From Paenibacillus odorifer (GTDB lineage Bacteria > Bacillota > Bacilli > Paenibacillales > Paenibacillaceae), in NCBI RefSeq assembly GCF_000758725.1, contig NZ_CP009428.1:3906001-3970000 (forward strand): a stretch of 64,000 bases of DNA. Direction: 5' to 3'. Both the position numbers and the translations under genes were made by a program. Numbering within the stretch: position 1 is the stretch's first letter; every line of letters starts with the position of its first letter. This document shows positions 9,801 to 17,837 of this stretch, piece by piece. The notes beneath the pieces are model-generated. The model was not told where the DNA came from and ran no database searches. It worked only from the letters and a program-made list of their open reading frames with translations.

Positions 9801-11221
9801 GTTCCATCACTTACTTTGACTGAAATCACACTGGTGCCAAAAGCATTCGCTGCGGGTGTTATTTCTAAAGTTCGTTGCTCACCACTTCCACTTATTTTCA
9901 GTCCATTATTCGGAATTAAGAGCGTATTCGAGGAAGTAGCTGATACTTGTAGGTCATCTCCATCCACATCGAGGACCTTAAAGGATCGTGAGACCGACTT
10001 GTTTTTATCGGTTGTAGTATTCCCCATAAAACCTGTGTCCTGCTTCCAGGTTGCCCCAGTAATTGTACCGTTCTTAAGGGGAAGACCAGAAGTATTAATA
10101 GCGACATTCCCATCATTGCTATTCGCTAATTTATAGTTTAAAGCCAGATTAGGCTCCGAGCCTGTCAAGTCGACATTCATTTCTCGAACAATATCACTTT
10201 GGGTCTTGGCTTTACTCCAGAACCTCACGTCTCTCATTCCACCGTTATAATCTCCGTCCTGTCTCCACGTGCTTTTTCCAAGCCAGTTATTCGGACGTGC
10301 AACGTTGCCTACAGTACTTAAATCCATAGCCCCTTCTGCCTTAAGTACACCATCCCAATAAATCCGTCCCTTTTTCTGACTGTGATCATAAACAATCGCG
10401 ACATGAACCCATTTAGAAATCGGGAAATCCTCAGTGACATTAATATCTCCCTTATTAGTGTAGGCAGTGAAATTCATCCGTTTGCCGTTAAAACCCACAA
10501 AAATATTGTGGTTCTGCTCTGCGATCGATGATTCAAAAAATCTCATCCAGGTCTGAAAAGCATCTACCTTCAAAAATCCTTCAACTGTAAAAGAATTCCC
10601 ATAAATCCGTTGATCCGGGAAGGTCACATAATCCCCGTTGCCGTCAAAACTAAGATAGTCCCCACCATTTAGTTCTGTCAGATAAGGTGCATCGTTCACT
10701 GGATTTACAGTAATTACGGCTATACCCGGATCTGAGCTGAACGCGGCAGATACTGTGGTATTCGCATTTTTTTGATAATTTTGATAACCTGATGCTGTTG
10801 TATCCCATAGCTTAAAGCTAATGGAAGCAGTTCCGTTCCAGTCTTTAGCCGGGACAAAACGGATTTTCTCCGATTTCAGCAGCAGAAAAGCATTACTGTT
10901 CGACACCGGCTCGATATTATACCAAATTCTTCCCACCGTGTTGTAATACTGCCAGGCCCCTTTGGTATTATCTAAAGCTACTACAGCAATCCCTGTTGAC
11001 GCTGGATCCGATACTTTTCCTGTCAAAAAGCTGGCTACCTCAACCCCTGCGTTGGAATAGTCATCTTCATTGATGGACGTTATTATAGCTGGGCTATTCT
11101 CGATCCAACCGAAACTAGCTTTTGCACTTATGATTGGAGTTTGCATAGGACCCACCCCCTGCACCACAAGTCCAGTACATAAAGAAATACTAATGCCTAT
11201 TTTCATAAATGATGGCTTCAA
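6827..11221 (-). CDS. Secreted LamG / Big2 / FN3 / SLH-domain surface protein
   Basis: A 1464-residue exported protein, probably held in the cell wall. It has a signal peptide (basic start, hydrophobic stretch ISISLCTGLVVQGVG, possible cleavage after SAKA). A LamG-like jelly roll follows at about 185-390 (LSFDGNGDYVTF, WVHVAIVYDHSQKKGRIYWDG). Then comes an Ig-like segment, five bacterial Ig-like group 2 (Big2) repeats at about 490-925, one FN3 domain at about 930-1020, a domain not recognised, and three SLH domains (about 1275-1464). Repeats 2-4 are almost identical. No catalytic domain is recognised, so adhesion or polysaccharide binding is more likely than enzymatic activity. The start is TTG 11221 with GAGGGGG nine bases upstream; ATG 11206 is the alternative. 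A terminator separates it from the upstream regulator genes. Confidence 0.88.
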   Translation of the reverse strand: MKPSFMKIGISISLCTGLVVQGVGPMQTPIISAKASFGWIENSPAIITSINEDDYSNAGVEVASFLTGKVSDPASTGIAVVALDNTKGAWQYYNTVGRIWYNIEPVSNSNAFLLLKSEKIRFVPAKDWNGTASISFKLWDTTASGYQNYQKNANTTVSAAFSSDPGIAVITVNPVNDAPYLTELNGGDYLSFDGNGDYVTFPDQRIYGNSFTVEGFLKVDAFQTWMRFFESSIAEQNHNIFVGFNGKRMNFTAYTNKGDINVTEDFPISKWVHVAIVYDHSQKKGRIYWDGVLKAEGAMDLSTVGNVARPNNWLGKSTWRQDGDYNGGMRDVRFWSKAKTQSDIVREMNVDLTGSEPNLALNYKLANSNDGNVAINTSGLPLKNGTITGATWKQDTGFMGNTTTDKNKSVSRSFKVLDVDGDDLQVSATSSNTLLIPNNGLKISGSGEQRTLEITPAANAFGTSVISVKVSDGTLNNTYTFNVTVNNTGDVIVTGVSLDKPSLSLTQGEAGDTLSAVITPADATNKTVNWSTSDETVATVVNGVVTPVGVGTAIITVTTTDGSFTASSVVNVSSPIPPVVNVTGVKLDQETLELTAGEADGLLKATIEPANATDKDVIWSSSDETVATVVNGVVTPVGEGTAVITVTTKDGSFKASTTVNVSAPIPSVVDVTGVKLDQETLELTAGEADGLLKATIEPANATDKDVIWSSSDETVATVVNGVVTPVGEGTAVITVTTKDGSFTASTTVSVSAPIPPIVDVTGVKLDQETLELTAGEADGILKATIEPANATDKDVIWSSSDETVATVINGVVTPVGEGTAVITVTTKDGSFKASTTVNVAAPKPPSVIVTGVTLDQTELNLTVGEGDGNLQVTVAPANATNKGVIWSSSDETVAKVVYGVVTPIGEGTAIITVTTKDGSYTASTTVTVKAPVKPVTAPGIPTSVTATAENGQAIITFIPPVNDGGSEIIGYIVTANPGGLTVTGTGSPLTISGLTNGTSYTFTIQAINKAGISESSAESNAVVPSTSSGGDVVVPWQPTPSATPAPVVNDASILINGKAETVGTATNGKRNEQTLTTIVLDQKKLEDKLATEGKGTVVSIAANSKSDVIVGELNGQMVKNMQGNQAILEIKTGNATFTLPAQQINIDALNEQIGKSVALQDIKIQIEISAPTADKVKALEAAAQKGSFSLVSAPVNFTARGIYGDKSIELSQFNTYVKRTIAIPEGMDPNKITTGVYVDSEGSVHHVPTKVVVIDGKYFATINSLSGGTYSVIWHPLEFSDVANHWAKEAVNDMGSRLVIEGTGNGQFTPDQAITRAEFAAIVVRGLGLEMEQAATPFSDVKTTDWYNSAINTAFAYQLINGFEDGMFRPDEHITREQAMLIIAKAMKITALQTKLSVQSADVLLAPFTDSSEVSNWAISGVTDTLQAGIIMGRSSKGLAPKDDMTRAEVAEIVKRLLEKSDLI
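8714..9514 (-). repeat. Three 267-bp in-frame tandem repeats (Big2 domains 2-4)
   Basis: The motif TGTGGTTGAAGCC recurs at 8714, 8981 and 9248, an exact 267-bp (89-codon) period. The repeats are nearly identical in nucleotide sequence while the flanking Big2 units (1 and 5) have diverged. This points to recent duplication or gene conversion and a likely site of copy-number change. Confidence 0.9.
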
Positions 11222-11308
11222 ACTCTATTTCCCCCTCTAGCATAAATCATGTCATTAATTCGACAATAATCGAGAGTATTATACAAAATTAAGATAAACA
11301 AAAAATAA

Positions 11309-11349
11309 ACAAAAAAAGAACCCTCGATAACCATCCATTCGAAGGTTCC
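11309..11349 (-). terminator. Intrinsic terminator after the response regulator
   Basis: Minus-strand arms GAACCTTCGA and TCGAGGGTTC (one G-U pair) are followed by seven or more T. It lies between the response-regulator stop and the SLH gene. Confidence 0.8.
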
Positions 11350-11354
11350 TTCCA

Positions 11355-12446
11355 TTACAATAACTTCTGTTTCATTAACGCTTTGAGTTTAGGATCAGGT
11401 GTTGTTCCGAGCTCTTGCTGCAACATCTCTTCCAATTGGCCAAATTTCCGCTGTGCTTCATTCATTCGCCCTAATTCAATTAATAAGTTGATGATTTCAT
11501 GATAGATGTCCTCTCGCAAGGAATCTAATTTTAATATTTCTCCAAAATAATGTAGTGCTTGATGCTGCTGATTCTGCTCTAAATGAAATCTTGCAGCCAG
11601 CTCCAGCAATCCTATATATTCATGCTCGAGTCTCCGGGTCCTGCTACTAGCCCATTCATAGGCTTTTCCTTTGAGTAATGCTCCTGAGTATAAAACTTCT
11701 GCTTGAATCATCCATTCAACATGTCTTTCAGAGGTTTGCCTAATTTGCTTTAACAATCGCTCAAATTCATACAGATCACAATAAATGCTGCTCTCTACTA
11801 CATGAATTTCGTTCCTGCTTGCTTTTATATAATTGGCGCCGATTGCTTTTCGAATATAATACAGCGTCGAGTTCAGATTCTTCCATGCTTTTTCAGGCTC
11901 CAATCCGCTCCACAACGTGTCGATAATTTCCTCCCGGCTAACCGTTCCTTTACTAACCAGAAAAGCAAATAATTCTTCTGTTTTTGGACTTCTCAGCTTG
12001 ATTAGCTCTCTGTTCTGCGTTCTGCGATACACTTTTAAACCATTAAACAAAAAAACTTCTAACGTAGGCTCAGCCGTTGTATTTCGATTCATTTTTTTGA
12101 GTTTCTCTAACGTCTTAGACAACCGCTCCGCAGTTACAGGCTTCAAAAGATAATCCACTGCACTTAGGTCAAAAGCCTGCAGCGCATACTCATCAAATCC
12201 GGTTACAAAAACCACATCTATCGATTCATCCAATTCATGCAAAAGGCTAGAAAGCTTCATCCCATTCGTCTCAGGCATAGAAATATCCAAAAAAGCTACA
12301 TCTATCGGATTGGCCTTCGCAAAAGCATAGGCTTCCGCTGGATCCAAAAACGTCTCATAGACTTCAATCTCTCCGCTCTGCGATAAGATCCGCTTCAGGC
12401 GTTTTACCGATAACTCCTCATCATCTACAATAATCGCTCGCAGCAT
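11355..12446 (-). CDS. Response regulator with winged-helix and BTAD output
   Basis: Two-component response regulator of 363 residues. The receiver covers about 1-120, with acidic pair DDE at 8-10, phospho-acceptor Asp54 (FLDISMP), and a conserved Lys in YLLKPV. A Trans_Reg_C winged helix (about 130-215) follows, ending in NLNSTLYYIRKAIG, and then a bacterial transcriptional activation domain (BTAD, about 225-355) of helical TPR type, as in SARP-like regulators. The ATG start is only 3 bp after the histidine-kinase stop, with the GGGAGG ribosome binding site inside the end of that gene, so the pair is translationally coupled and should form one signalling system. Targets are unknown; the adjacent SLH gene is a candidate. 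Confidence 0.9.
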   Translation of the reverse strand: MLRAIIVDDEELSVKRLKRILSQSGEIEVYETFLDPAEAYAFAKANPIDVAFLDISMPETNGMKLSSLLHELDESIDVVFVTGFDEYALQAFDLSAVDYLLKPVTAERLSKTLEKLKKMNRNTTAEPTLEVFLFNGLKVYRRTQNRELIKLRSPKTEELFAFLVSKGTVSREEIIDTLWSGLEPEKAWKNLNSTLYYIRKAIGANYIKASRNEIHVVESSIYCDLYEFERLLKQIRQTSERHVEWMIQAEVLYSGALLKGKAYEWASSRTRRLEHEYIGLLELAARFHLEQNQQHQALHYFGEILKLDSLREDIYHEIINLLIELGRMNEAQRKFGQLEEMLQQELGTTPDPKLKALMKQKLL

Positions 12447-12449
12447 GCC

Positions 12450-15400
12450 TTAACCTCCCATCCGCTTAAGCTGCTGTATTGGAATTTCAAAAGATACCGT
12501 TGTGCCTAATCCTTCAGCACTTTGAATATGAATATTTTTTCCATATAATAGCTTGATGCGCTGACTGATATTCCACAGCCCCACCCCTCTTTTATCTACA
12601 TCTGACTTCATTACTTCTTTCAATTTATGCTCACTCATTCCAGATCCATTATCCTCCACAATAAAGCTAATCACCGAATTCTCTAATTCTTTTACAGATA
12701 TATTTACCGTGCCACCCCGCAAATTGGACATTAGGCCATGCCTTATTGCATTTTCGACCAAAGGCTGTAGAATCAGCGGAGGAATCCGGTAATCCGTATT
12801 AACTCTCACATCATATTCCACATTTAATCTGGCACCGAAGCGTGCTTTTTCAATATTGATATAAGCCTCTACCAGCTCAATCTCATTCTCCAGACTCGTT
12901 AGTGAATCCAGTTGTTTGAAATCAAAGCTGCTTCGCAAATACTGTGACAGCTGCAGTGTCAACTCTTCGGCCTTCTCAGGTTCTTCCACACATAGTTCAG
13001 CAATTGAATTCAGAGCATTGTATAAGAAATGAGGTTTGATCTGGGATCGTAAAAAAGCTATTTCGGCGTCTTTGGCAGTCTTCACGGAAGCTCTCAATCG
13101 GGTCAGACTTTTAACACGTGCCATTAGCTCTTCAGCTTCAAAAGGTTTTCCCACATAGTCATTTGCACCGTTATCCATGGACATCTTCATATCGCTCACC
13201 CTGTTCTTGGCCGTCAACATTAACACAGGCAGCTCAAAAGGAGTAAATCTCTCTCTAATCTTTTGCAGAACCTCGTAACCCGAAATGTCCGGCATGGTAA
13301 TATCCAGTACCACCAGAAAAAAATCTGTGTTTTTCGCTAGCTCCTCAAGTGCCATCTGCCCGCGATTAACAACCACAATAGAATATTTCTCTAGCTTAAA
13401 CAGATTGATCATAGATTGCAGATTGGCAAAATCATCGTCCACTACTAAAATGGGCTCATCGATCTCGCCTTTGATATAAAGGGGATAACCACCATGGGAG
13501 AAACTTAATTCTTTATAAGAATGTACCGCCTTAAGGGTAGGTCTCGTGATTGGCTTAACCGCTTTATCCCACCGTGGAAGTGTAAAAATAAACACCGAAC
13601 CTTTTCCCACTGTAGATTCCACAGCTATGTTCCCGCCATGCAGTTCTACTAGCTTCTTAGTAATACTTAATCCGAGTCCTGTTCCACCATGACTATGAAT
13701 CTCCGCCTCATCCACCTGCTCAAAAGCTTTGAAAATACGCTCCTGCATTTCCGGTGAGATTCCCAAACCTGTGTCTGCCACACGTACTTCCACCCACTCC
13801 TGAATAACTCTGGCACTAATCTCTATTTCACCCTGTTCCGTAAATTTAATCGCATTATCAACCAAGTTGTGGAAAATTTGAATCAGGCGATTGCCATCTG
13901 CATTCACCATAGGGAAATTCGAAGCGACTCTGTTAACGAGCAGGATCGACTTTTCTCCGAGCAGAAAAGAATGAATGCCAATGACGGAATCAACAACGGC
14001 TTTCAAATCCAGTTTGCTTTTGTATAATGTGATGTCTCCGTACTTCATTTTGGAATAATCGAGTAGTTCATTTACCATATGTGTTAATCTTCTGCCGCTC
14101 CCGATTACGATCGCTAGATTCTGCGCTTGTTTTTCATTAACTGGACCCTCAACCCCATCCAGCAGCGTAGCTGTAATGTTCACTATGGCATTTAGAGGTG
14201 TTTTTAGTTCATGTGAGGTGTTGGAAAGGAATTCATCTTTAATTTTATCCAGCCCAATCAACTGGTTTTTCATCTCGTCTATGGTATGGTAGGCTTCAAA
14301 AAAACGTAGAACAATCAGCACGATCATGATGATATTAAAAGCCACAATGTAAAACTGTCCGAGCCAAAGGTTCTCTTTTATAGATAGAGCAAACAGAATA
14401 ATATCTATGGAATATAGATTAATAGCTAGAATCGCCATAAACATCAGCAGCAATTTGATTCTATTTACTTCTGCGCTTCTGATATACAGGGTGGCCACTC
14501 TACATAACATCCAAATTAACATCAGCTCATATAAAATAATCACATACGGATAAATGACCGTGTAAGAACGAATCGGCAGGATGGCGACCAGAATTATAAA
14601 GCTGCCTAAAACAATCGTTATGGCTTGAGTAAATTTTAAAGATATTATGCTTTTGTGCATTTGGTAAAAAAATATTGCGAGCACAATAAAGCAGGAGATG
14701 GAGCTTATATCCTTTACTTTGTAGAGCATTATGAACGAAAGTTTAGGGAAAAAGAGTAAGAGTGAACGCTCACCGATCAACCCATGATATATCGCAAACA
14801 GCAAACAAATAGTCGCAAACACAAGTAAAGAGTAATCCTGCTTACGGTATAAGGACGCTGCCCCAAAGCAGATAAAAAAGATAAGGGCAAGTGTGCCTAA
14901 AATAGCAACGGTGCTAAATTCACGGGCCGTACTCTTCTGCTGAACCTCCATCATTGCTGCTTCCTCACCAAAGGATAAAGAAACCGGAATGCCCCCATTT
15001 ACATAATCGAAGTTGGAGACTTGAATTATGATTTCTACATCTCCCTTATCAGACGAAAAAAGCCCAATCTGCGGGATATTTCCTGACCGATAATCAGCTT
15101 CATTAGCAGCAGGATTACCATCCTCAATAACTGACTGTCCATTAACAAAAATCCTGCTTGAAAAGCGGATATTTGTTTTTTTCAAGGCGAATACCCCACT
15201 TACGGGCAGGTTTTTTAGAACCATCCGATAGGTGGCAGAACCGAAGGCGGGTAAAGGGCTTCCATTAACGATGTTGCCGTTCCACCGGGAGGGCACCTCC
15301 ATCCAAGCTGAAGAAGCAGGTATATCTGCGCTACCCGCCCTAAAATGCTCAGGAGTTAATAAGTGATTCCAATAAAACTCCCATTCACCGTCTAACTTGA

Positions 15401-15560
15401 TAATCTTATCCTGTTCGTAATCCCAAGCTGCGAGATCCATGACTCCATGCTGCACTTGCAGGTGACTCCCTTGTTTATCGTGACCCATAAGAATGGATAG
15501 AGGAATCGCAGATAATAAAATTAAACCAATCAGATAGATAAGTAATGTCCTTTTGAGCAT
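12450..15560 (-). CDS. 7TMR-DISM hybrid sensor histidine kinase
   Basis: Membrane sensor kinase of 1036 residues. An N-terminal hydrophobic segment is followed by an extracellular 7TMR-DISM-type jelly roll (about 40-200, with DLAAWDYEQDKIIKLDGEWE) and about seven transmembrane helices (about 210-430). Then come HisKA (SHELKTPLNA, His near 450), a HATPase domain with VEVRVADTGLGI, and a receiver domain (LVVLDITMP, Asp near 752). A second kinase module of LytS/YesM type (KPHFLYNALNSI, PLVENAIRHG) forms the C-terminus. Two kinase modules around an internal receiver make it an elaborate phosphorelay. Start ATG 15560 has AAAGGGG eight bases upstream; a longer in-frame form to 15599 lacks a good site. 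The extracellular fold suggests a carbohydrate ligand (inference). Confidence 0.9.
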   Translation of the reverse strand: MLKRTLLIYLIGLILLSAIPLSILMGHDKQGSHLQVQHGVMDLAAWDYEQDKIIKLDGEWEFYWNHLLTPEHFRAGSADIPASSAWMEVPSRWNGNIVNGSPLPAFGSATYRMVLKNLPVSGVFALKKTNIRFSSRIFVNGQSVIEDGNPAANEADYRSGNIPQIGLFSSDKGDVEIIIQVSNFDYVNGGIPVSLSFGEEAAMMEVQQKSTAREFSTVAILGTLALIFFICFGAASLYRKQDYSLLVFATICLLFAIYHGLIGERSLLLFFPKLSFIMLYKVKDISSISCFIVLAIFFYQMHKSIISLKFTQAITIVLGSFIILVAILPIRSYTVIYPYVIILYELMLIWMLCRVATLYIRSAEVNRIKLLLMFMAILAINLYSIDIILFALSIKENLWLGQFYIVAFNIIMIVLIVLRFFEAYHTIDEMKNQLIGLDKIKDEFLSNTSHELKTPLNAIVNITATLLDGVEGPVNEKQAQNLAIVIGSGRRLTHMVNELLDYSKMKYGDITLYKSKLDLKAVVDSVIGIHSFLLGEKSILLVNRVASNFPMVNADGNRLIQIFHNLVDNAIKFTEQGEIEISARVIQEWVEVRVADTGLGISPEMQERIFKAFEQVDEAEIHSHGGTGLGLSITKKLVELHGGNIAVESTVGKGSVFIFTLPRWDKAVKPITRPTLKAVHSYKELSFSHGGYPLYIKGEIDEPILVVDDDFANLQSMINLFKLEKYSIVVVNRGQMALEELAKNTDFFLVVLDITMPDISGYEVLQKIRERFTPFELPVLMLTAKNRVSDMKMSMDNGANDYVGKPFEAEELMARVKSLTRLRASVKTAKDAEIAFLRSQIKPHFLYNALNSIAELCVEEPEKAEELTLQLSQYLRSSFDFKQLDSLTSLENEIELVEAYINIEKARFGARLNVEYDVRVNTDYRIPPLILQPLVENAIRHGLMSNLRGGTVNISVKELENSVISFIVEDNGSGMSEHKLKEVMKSDVDKRGVGLWNISQRIKLLYGKNIHIQSAEGLGTTVSFEIPIQQLKRMGG

Positions 15561-15660
15561 CGTATCGGCCCCTTTTATGGAAGAGTAAAGCTGCAGCAAT
15601 CACCAGGGCCATCCTGCAACACGTGTTGAAGAGTAAAAAGTTTAGATGAACATAGATAAT

Positions 15661-15689
15661 TCTATAAAATTTTCTAATTTCCTTCACAA
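15661..15689 (-). promoter_or_regulatory. Possible sigma-A promoter of the hybrid kinase gene
   Basis: On the minus strand TTGTGA (15684-15689) and TATAGA (15661-15666) are separated by 17 bp, about 100 bp upstream of ATG 15560. Both hexamers are two bases from consensus. Confidence 0.4.
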
Positions 15690-15770
15690 TTCGACAAAGT
15701 AATGGGCCTTTATTAGGATTTTTTTCTGAAAAAGCGGGACTTGTATGAAAAGATGGTCTGATATGACCAT

Positions 15771-15855
15771 GATGAGTAGGATGACGGTGTGAGCACGATG
15801 AGTAGGACGACGGTATGAGCATGATGAGTAGGACGACGGTATGAGCATGATGAGT
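15771..15855. repeat. 26-bp tandem repeat, 3.3 copies
   Basis: Units start at 15771, 15797 and 15823, each reading GATGAGTAGG-AYGACGGTRT-GAGCAY, followed by a partial unit (GATGAGT). The last two full units are identical. It lies in non-coding DNA upstream of the hybrid kinase; no promoter, ORF or hairpin explains it. Confidence 0.9.
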
Positions 15856-15930
15856 TTAATTGACGAAATGAAAGGACCAGTTGGGCGACTTGTGCTACTT
15901 TGGCAACTCGAATGTATCTGCCGGGCGCAT

Positions 15931-16108
15931 GCGGACTCAGGAGACCTTATTTGCTGAAAAATGAGGGTTTTGCCACGCTATCGGACTCAGTTGCAACAAT
16001 TCGCTCATAACTACCCCATTTTGAGTCGATTTGCAGCTAATAAGAGCTTTGCAGTCCGTAACTTTTGGAATACGAGCGAAAATGTACGAATAGCTACAAT
16101 ACGGTCCG
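15931..16108. repeat. Nested palindromic repeat, copy A (178 bp)
   Basis: Four half-sites in the order forward, forward, reverse, reverse: GCGGACTCAGGAGACC, TCGGACTCAGTTGCAAC, AAGAGCTTTGCAGTCCG and AATAGCTACAATACGGTCCG. The outer and inner pairs are complementary in large part, so a long branched hairpin or cruciform could form. The spacers are also conserved between copies. It is non-coding, and no transposase or target duplication is visible. Confidence 0.85.
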
Positions 16109-16223
16109 TTCATCCGGAGTTACATGACTTTGGTGACATAGACAACATGGATAATCTGACGACTTGGACTAGATAGACAATTCTGACGTCGTTGGGAACT
16201 CTGAATACTTACACCGCGCGCAT

Positions 16224-16401
16224 GCGGACTTAGGAGACCTTATTTGCTGAAAAATGAGGGTTTTGCCACGCTATCGGACTCAGTTGCAACTATTCGCTCA
16301 TAACTACCCCATTTTGAGTCGATTTGCAGCTAATAAGAGCTATGCAGTCCGTAACTTTTGGAATACGAGCGAAAATGTACGAATAGCTGCAATACGGTCC
16401 G
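16224..16401. repeat. Nested palindromic repeat, copy B (178 bp)
   Basis: Almost identical to copy A over the full length and 293 bp downstream in the same orientation, so the A-B pair looks like a recent local duplication. From here to the promoter at 16622 there are about 220 bp in which I see no gene or signal. Confidence 0.85.
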
Positions 16402-16621
16402 CAACGTTCGAAAATGAATAATGATATTGCGCAGAGCACGTAATCCATTTTTGCGGATCAGTAACCACATGATGATCGTCCTAGAAAAGCCATGCGGCCG
16501 CGCGGGGGAAGAATCCGCTTTTAGAGTAACTATTAACTTCAGCAAATTCAGCTCGTTCACCCTGCTAGCTTCCTTCATCTAAAACCTATTTGGATTCGTC
16601 ATCCTTATACACAGTAACTCA

Positions 16622-16650
16622 TTGAAGAAATCCTCAGCACTCGTTATAAT
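16622..16650 (+). promoter_or_regulatory. Strong sigma-A promoter
   Basis: TTGAAG (16622-16627) and a perfect TATAAT (16645-16650) with the optimal 17-bp spacer. It would start transcription near 16657 and drive the terminator-bearing leader and the gene at 16777. Confidence 0.75.
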
Positions 16651-16675
16651 AGCAACTATAGGTCGTGAAGAACAC

Positions 16676-16746
16676 GCCGCTTTTATACAATCTCTATCCT
16701 GGGTAAGCTCAGGAGGAATTGTATGGGAGCGGCTTTTTCTTTTTTC
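16676..16746 (+). terminator. Leader terminator / possible attenuator
   Basis: Long hairpin: arms GCCGCTTTTATACAAT (16676-16691) and ATTGTATGGGAGCGGC (16718-16733) pair with G-U wobbles, with an inner TCCTG/CAGGA stem, followed directly by TTTTTCTTTTTT. It lies between a strong promoter and the next gene. Its loop and 3' arm also contain an AGGAGG site and an in-frame ATG (16723). Either it ends a short RNA of about 90 nt or it attenuates the gene at 16777. Confidence 0.7.
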
Positions 16747-16776
16747 AAAAAAAATTACTTAAGGAGGATACACAAA

Positions 16777-17424
16777 ATGTCCAGATTCGAACAGCAACTA
16801 GAGGAATGGTTACAGATCAACTTGGATAAGGAGAACAATCCCCGCAGACAGGAGCTTCTTGCAAAAGGGTTGGGCTATGGAACAGTCGAATTTCTACGTG
16901 CGGTATGGTTTCCTGCTGTAGGAAACTTCAACTACTTGTTCCCGGAATGGGAAGTGCGCGATTTCAACAATGGTTATCGTTATCTTGATCTGGCCTATAT
17001 GCCAGGTGGAGCAAAGGGCGGAATTGAGATTCAAGGCTACGGTCCGCATGCTAGAGATCTTGATGTACGACGATTCAAAGATTTATGTAGACGCCATTCC
17101 TTATTATCGCTAGACGGTTGGACCTTCCTATCCATCGCCTATCCCTCAATCACGGACGAGCCTCAGCTATGTCAACAACTAGTACTCGCATTCATCGGCA
17201 AATTCATGGCTTCAGACGTGCCCTCTTCATTAACATGGTTAGAAGCTGAAACACTTCGTTTCGCAAGACGTCTTCTGCGTCCTTTCACACCTGTTGAACT
17301 CACCCATCATCTTAGAGTCACTAATCGTCATGCCCGACGTGTTTTACATGAGTTAGTTGAACAGCAGCTACTAGAGATCGTCGGTGGAAAAGAACGGAAT
17401 CGAAGCTATCAGCTTAGAATGTGA
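16777..17424 (+). CDS. Possible PD-(D/E)XK nuclease-like protein with C-terminal winged helix
   Basis: A cytosolic protein of 215 residues without a named family that I recognise. The middle (about 70-140) has the pattern YRYLDLAYMPGG, GGIEIQGYGPHARD and VRRFKDLCRRHSLL, followed by a strand WTFLSIAY. The Asp, the Glu-x-Gln pair and the following basic helix resemble the core of PD-(D/E)XK endonucleases such as Vsr/DUF559, with Gln where Lys is usual. Residues about 165-215 look like a winged helix (FTPVELTHHLRVTNRHARRVLHELVEQQLLEI). A DNA-binding or DNA-cutting role is inference. The start ATG 16777 has AAGGAGG nine bases upstream; an in-frame ATG at 16723 also has AGGAGG and would add 18 residues. 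It stands alone behind its own promoter and leader terminator. Confidence 0.7.
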   Translation: MSRFEQQLEEWLQINLDKENNPRRQELLAKGLGYGTVEFLRAVWFPAVGNFNYLFPEWEVRDFNNGYRYLDLAYMPGGAKGGIEIQGYGPHARDLDVRRFKDLCRRHSLLSLDGWTFLSIAYPSITDEPQLCQQLVLAFIGKFMASDVPSSLTWLEAETLRFARRLLRPFTPVELTHHLRVTNRHARRVLHELVEQQLLEIVGGKERNRSYQLRM

Positions 17425-17481
17425 TGATTTGATTTGATTAGTTTGTTTTGATTAGTTTGGTTTGATTAACAAAGTTACGTT

Positions 17482-17658
17482 CGGACCGTATAGCTCTTAT
17501 TTCCCAATTATCTTCGTTTTCGCCACGCTATCGGACTCAGTTGCAACTATATGCTCATAACCACCCCATTTTGAGTCGATTTGCAGCTAATAAGAGCTAT
17601 GCAGTCCCTAACTTTTGGAATACGAGCGGAAATGTACGAATAGCTGCATTACGGTCCG
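17482..17658. repeat. Nested palindromic repeat, copy C (177 bp)
   Basis: Same forward-forward-reverse-reverse design: CGGACCGTATAGCTC, TCGGACTCAGTTGCAAC, AAGAGCTATGCAGTCC and AATAGCTGCATTACGGTCCG. The first half-site differs from copies A and B and matches D. The rest of the 17425-17905 gap holds a T-rich TTTGATTAG-type low-complexity run (17424-17470) and the MerR operator. Confidence 0.85.
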
Positions 17659-17837
17659 TAATGGCAACTCTAAGGTCATACCAGCAAGGCTCATACAAAA
17701 AAATGATCATGAATCTAATCCGTTGCACCCCCGCATTGTCCTTCCAAAATCTAAGTCTTTTTCAATACCACCCATTACTATTACTAATCATTATTTAGAA
17801 AAAAAGTGCTCTGCTTATCCCGTATTTTAATCGACGC

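Noticed and set aside
15771..15855. Possible CRISPR array.
   Set aside because: The units are adjacent with no unique spacers, and no cas genes are present in the window. The same holds for 25622-25783 and 62828-62901.
15961..16176. Short open frame over repeat copy A; similar ones lie over copies B to E (for example 17541-17798, 20393-20683 and 20762-20965).
   Set aside because: They are frames across the nested palindromes. Their similarity to each other comes from the repeat, they lack ribosome binding sites, and the frames are broken in other copies.
16330..16578. 82-codon minus-strand frame between repeat copy B and the promoter at 16622.
   Set aside because: It has a weak start site, no recognisable family, and its 3' third lies in repeat copy B.
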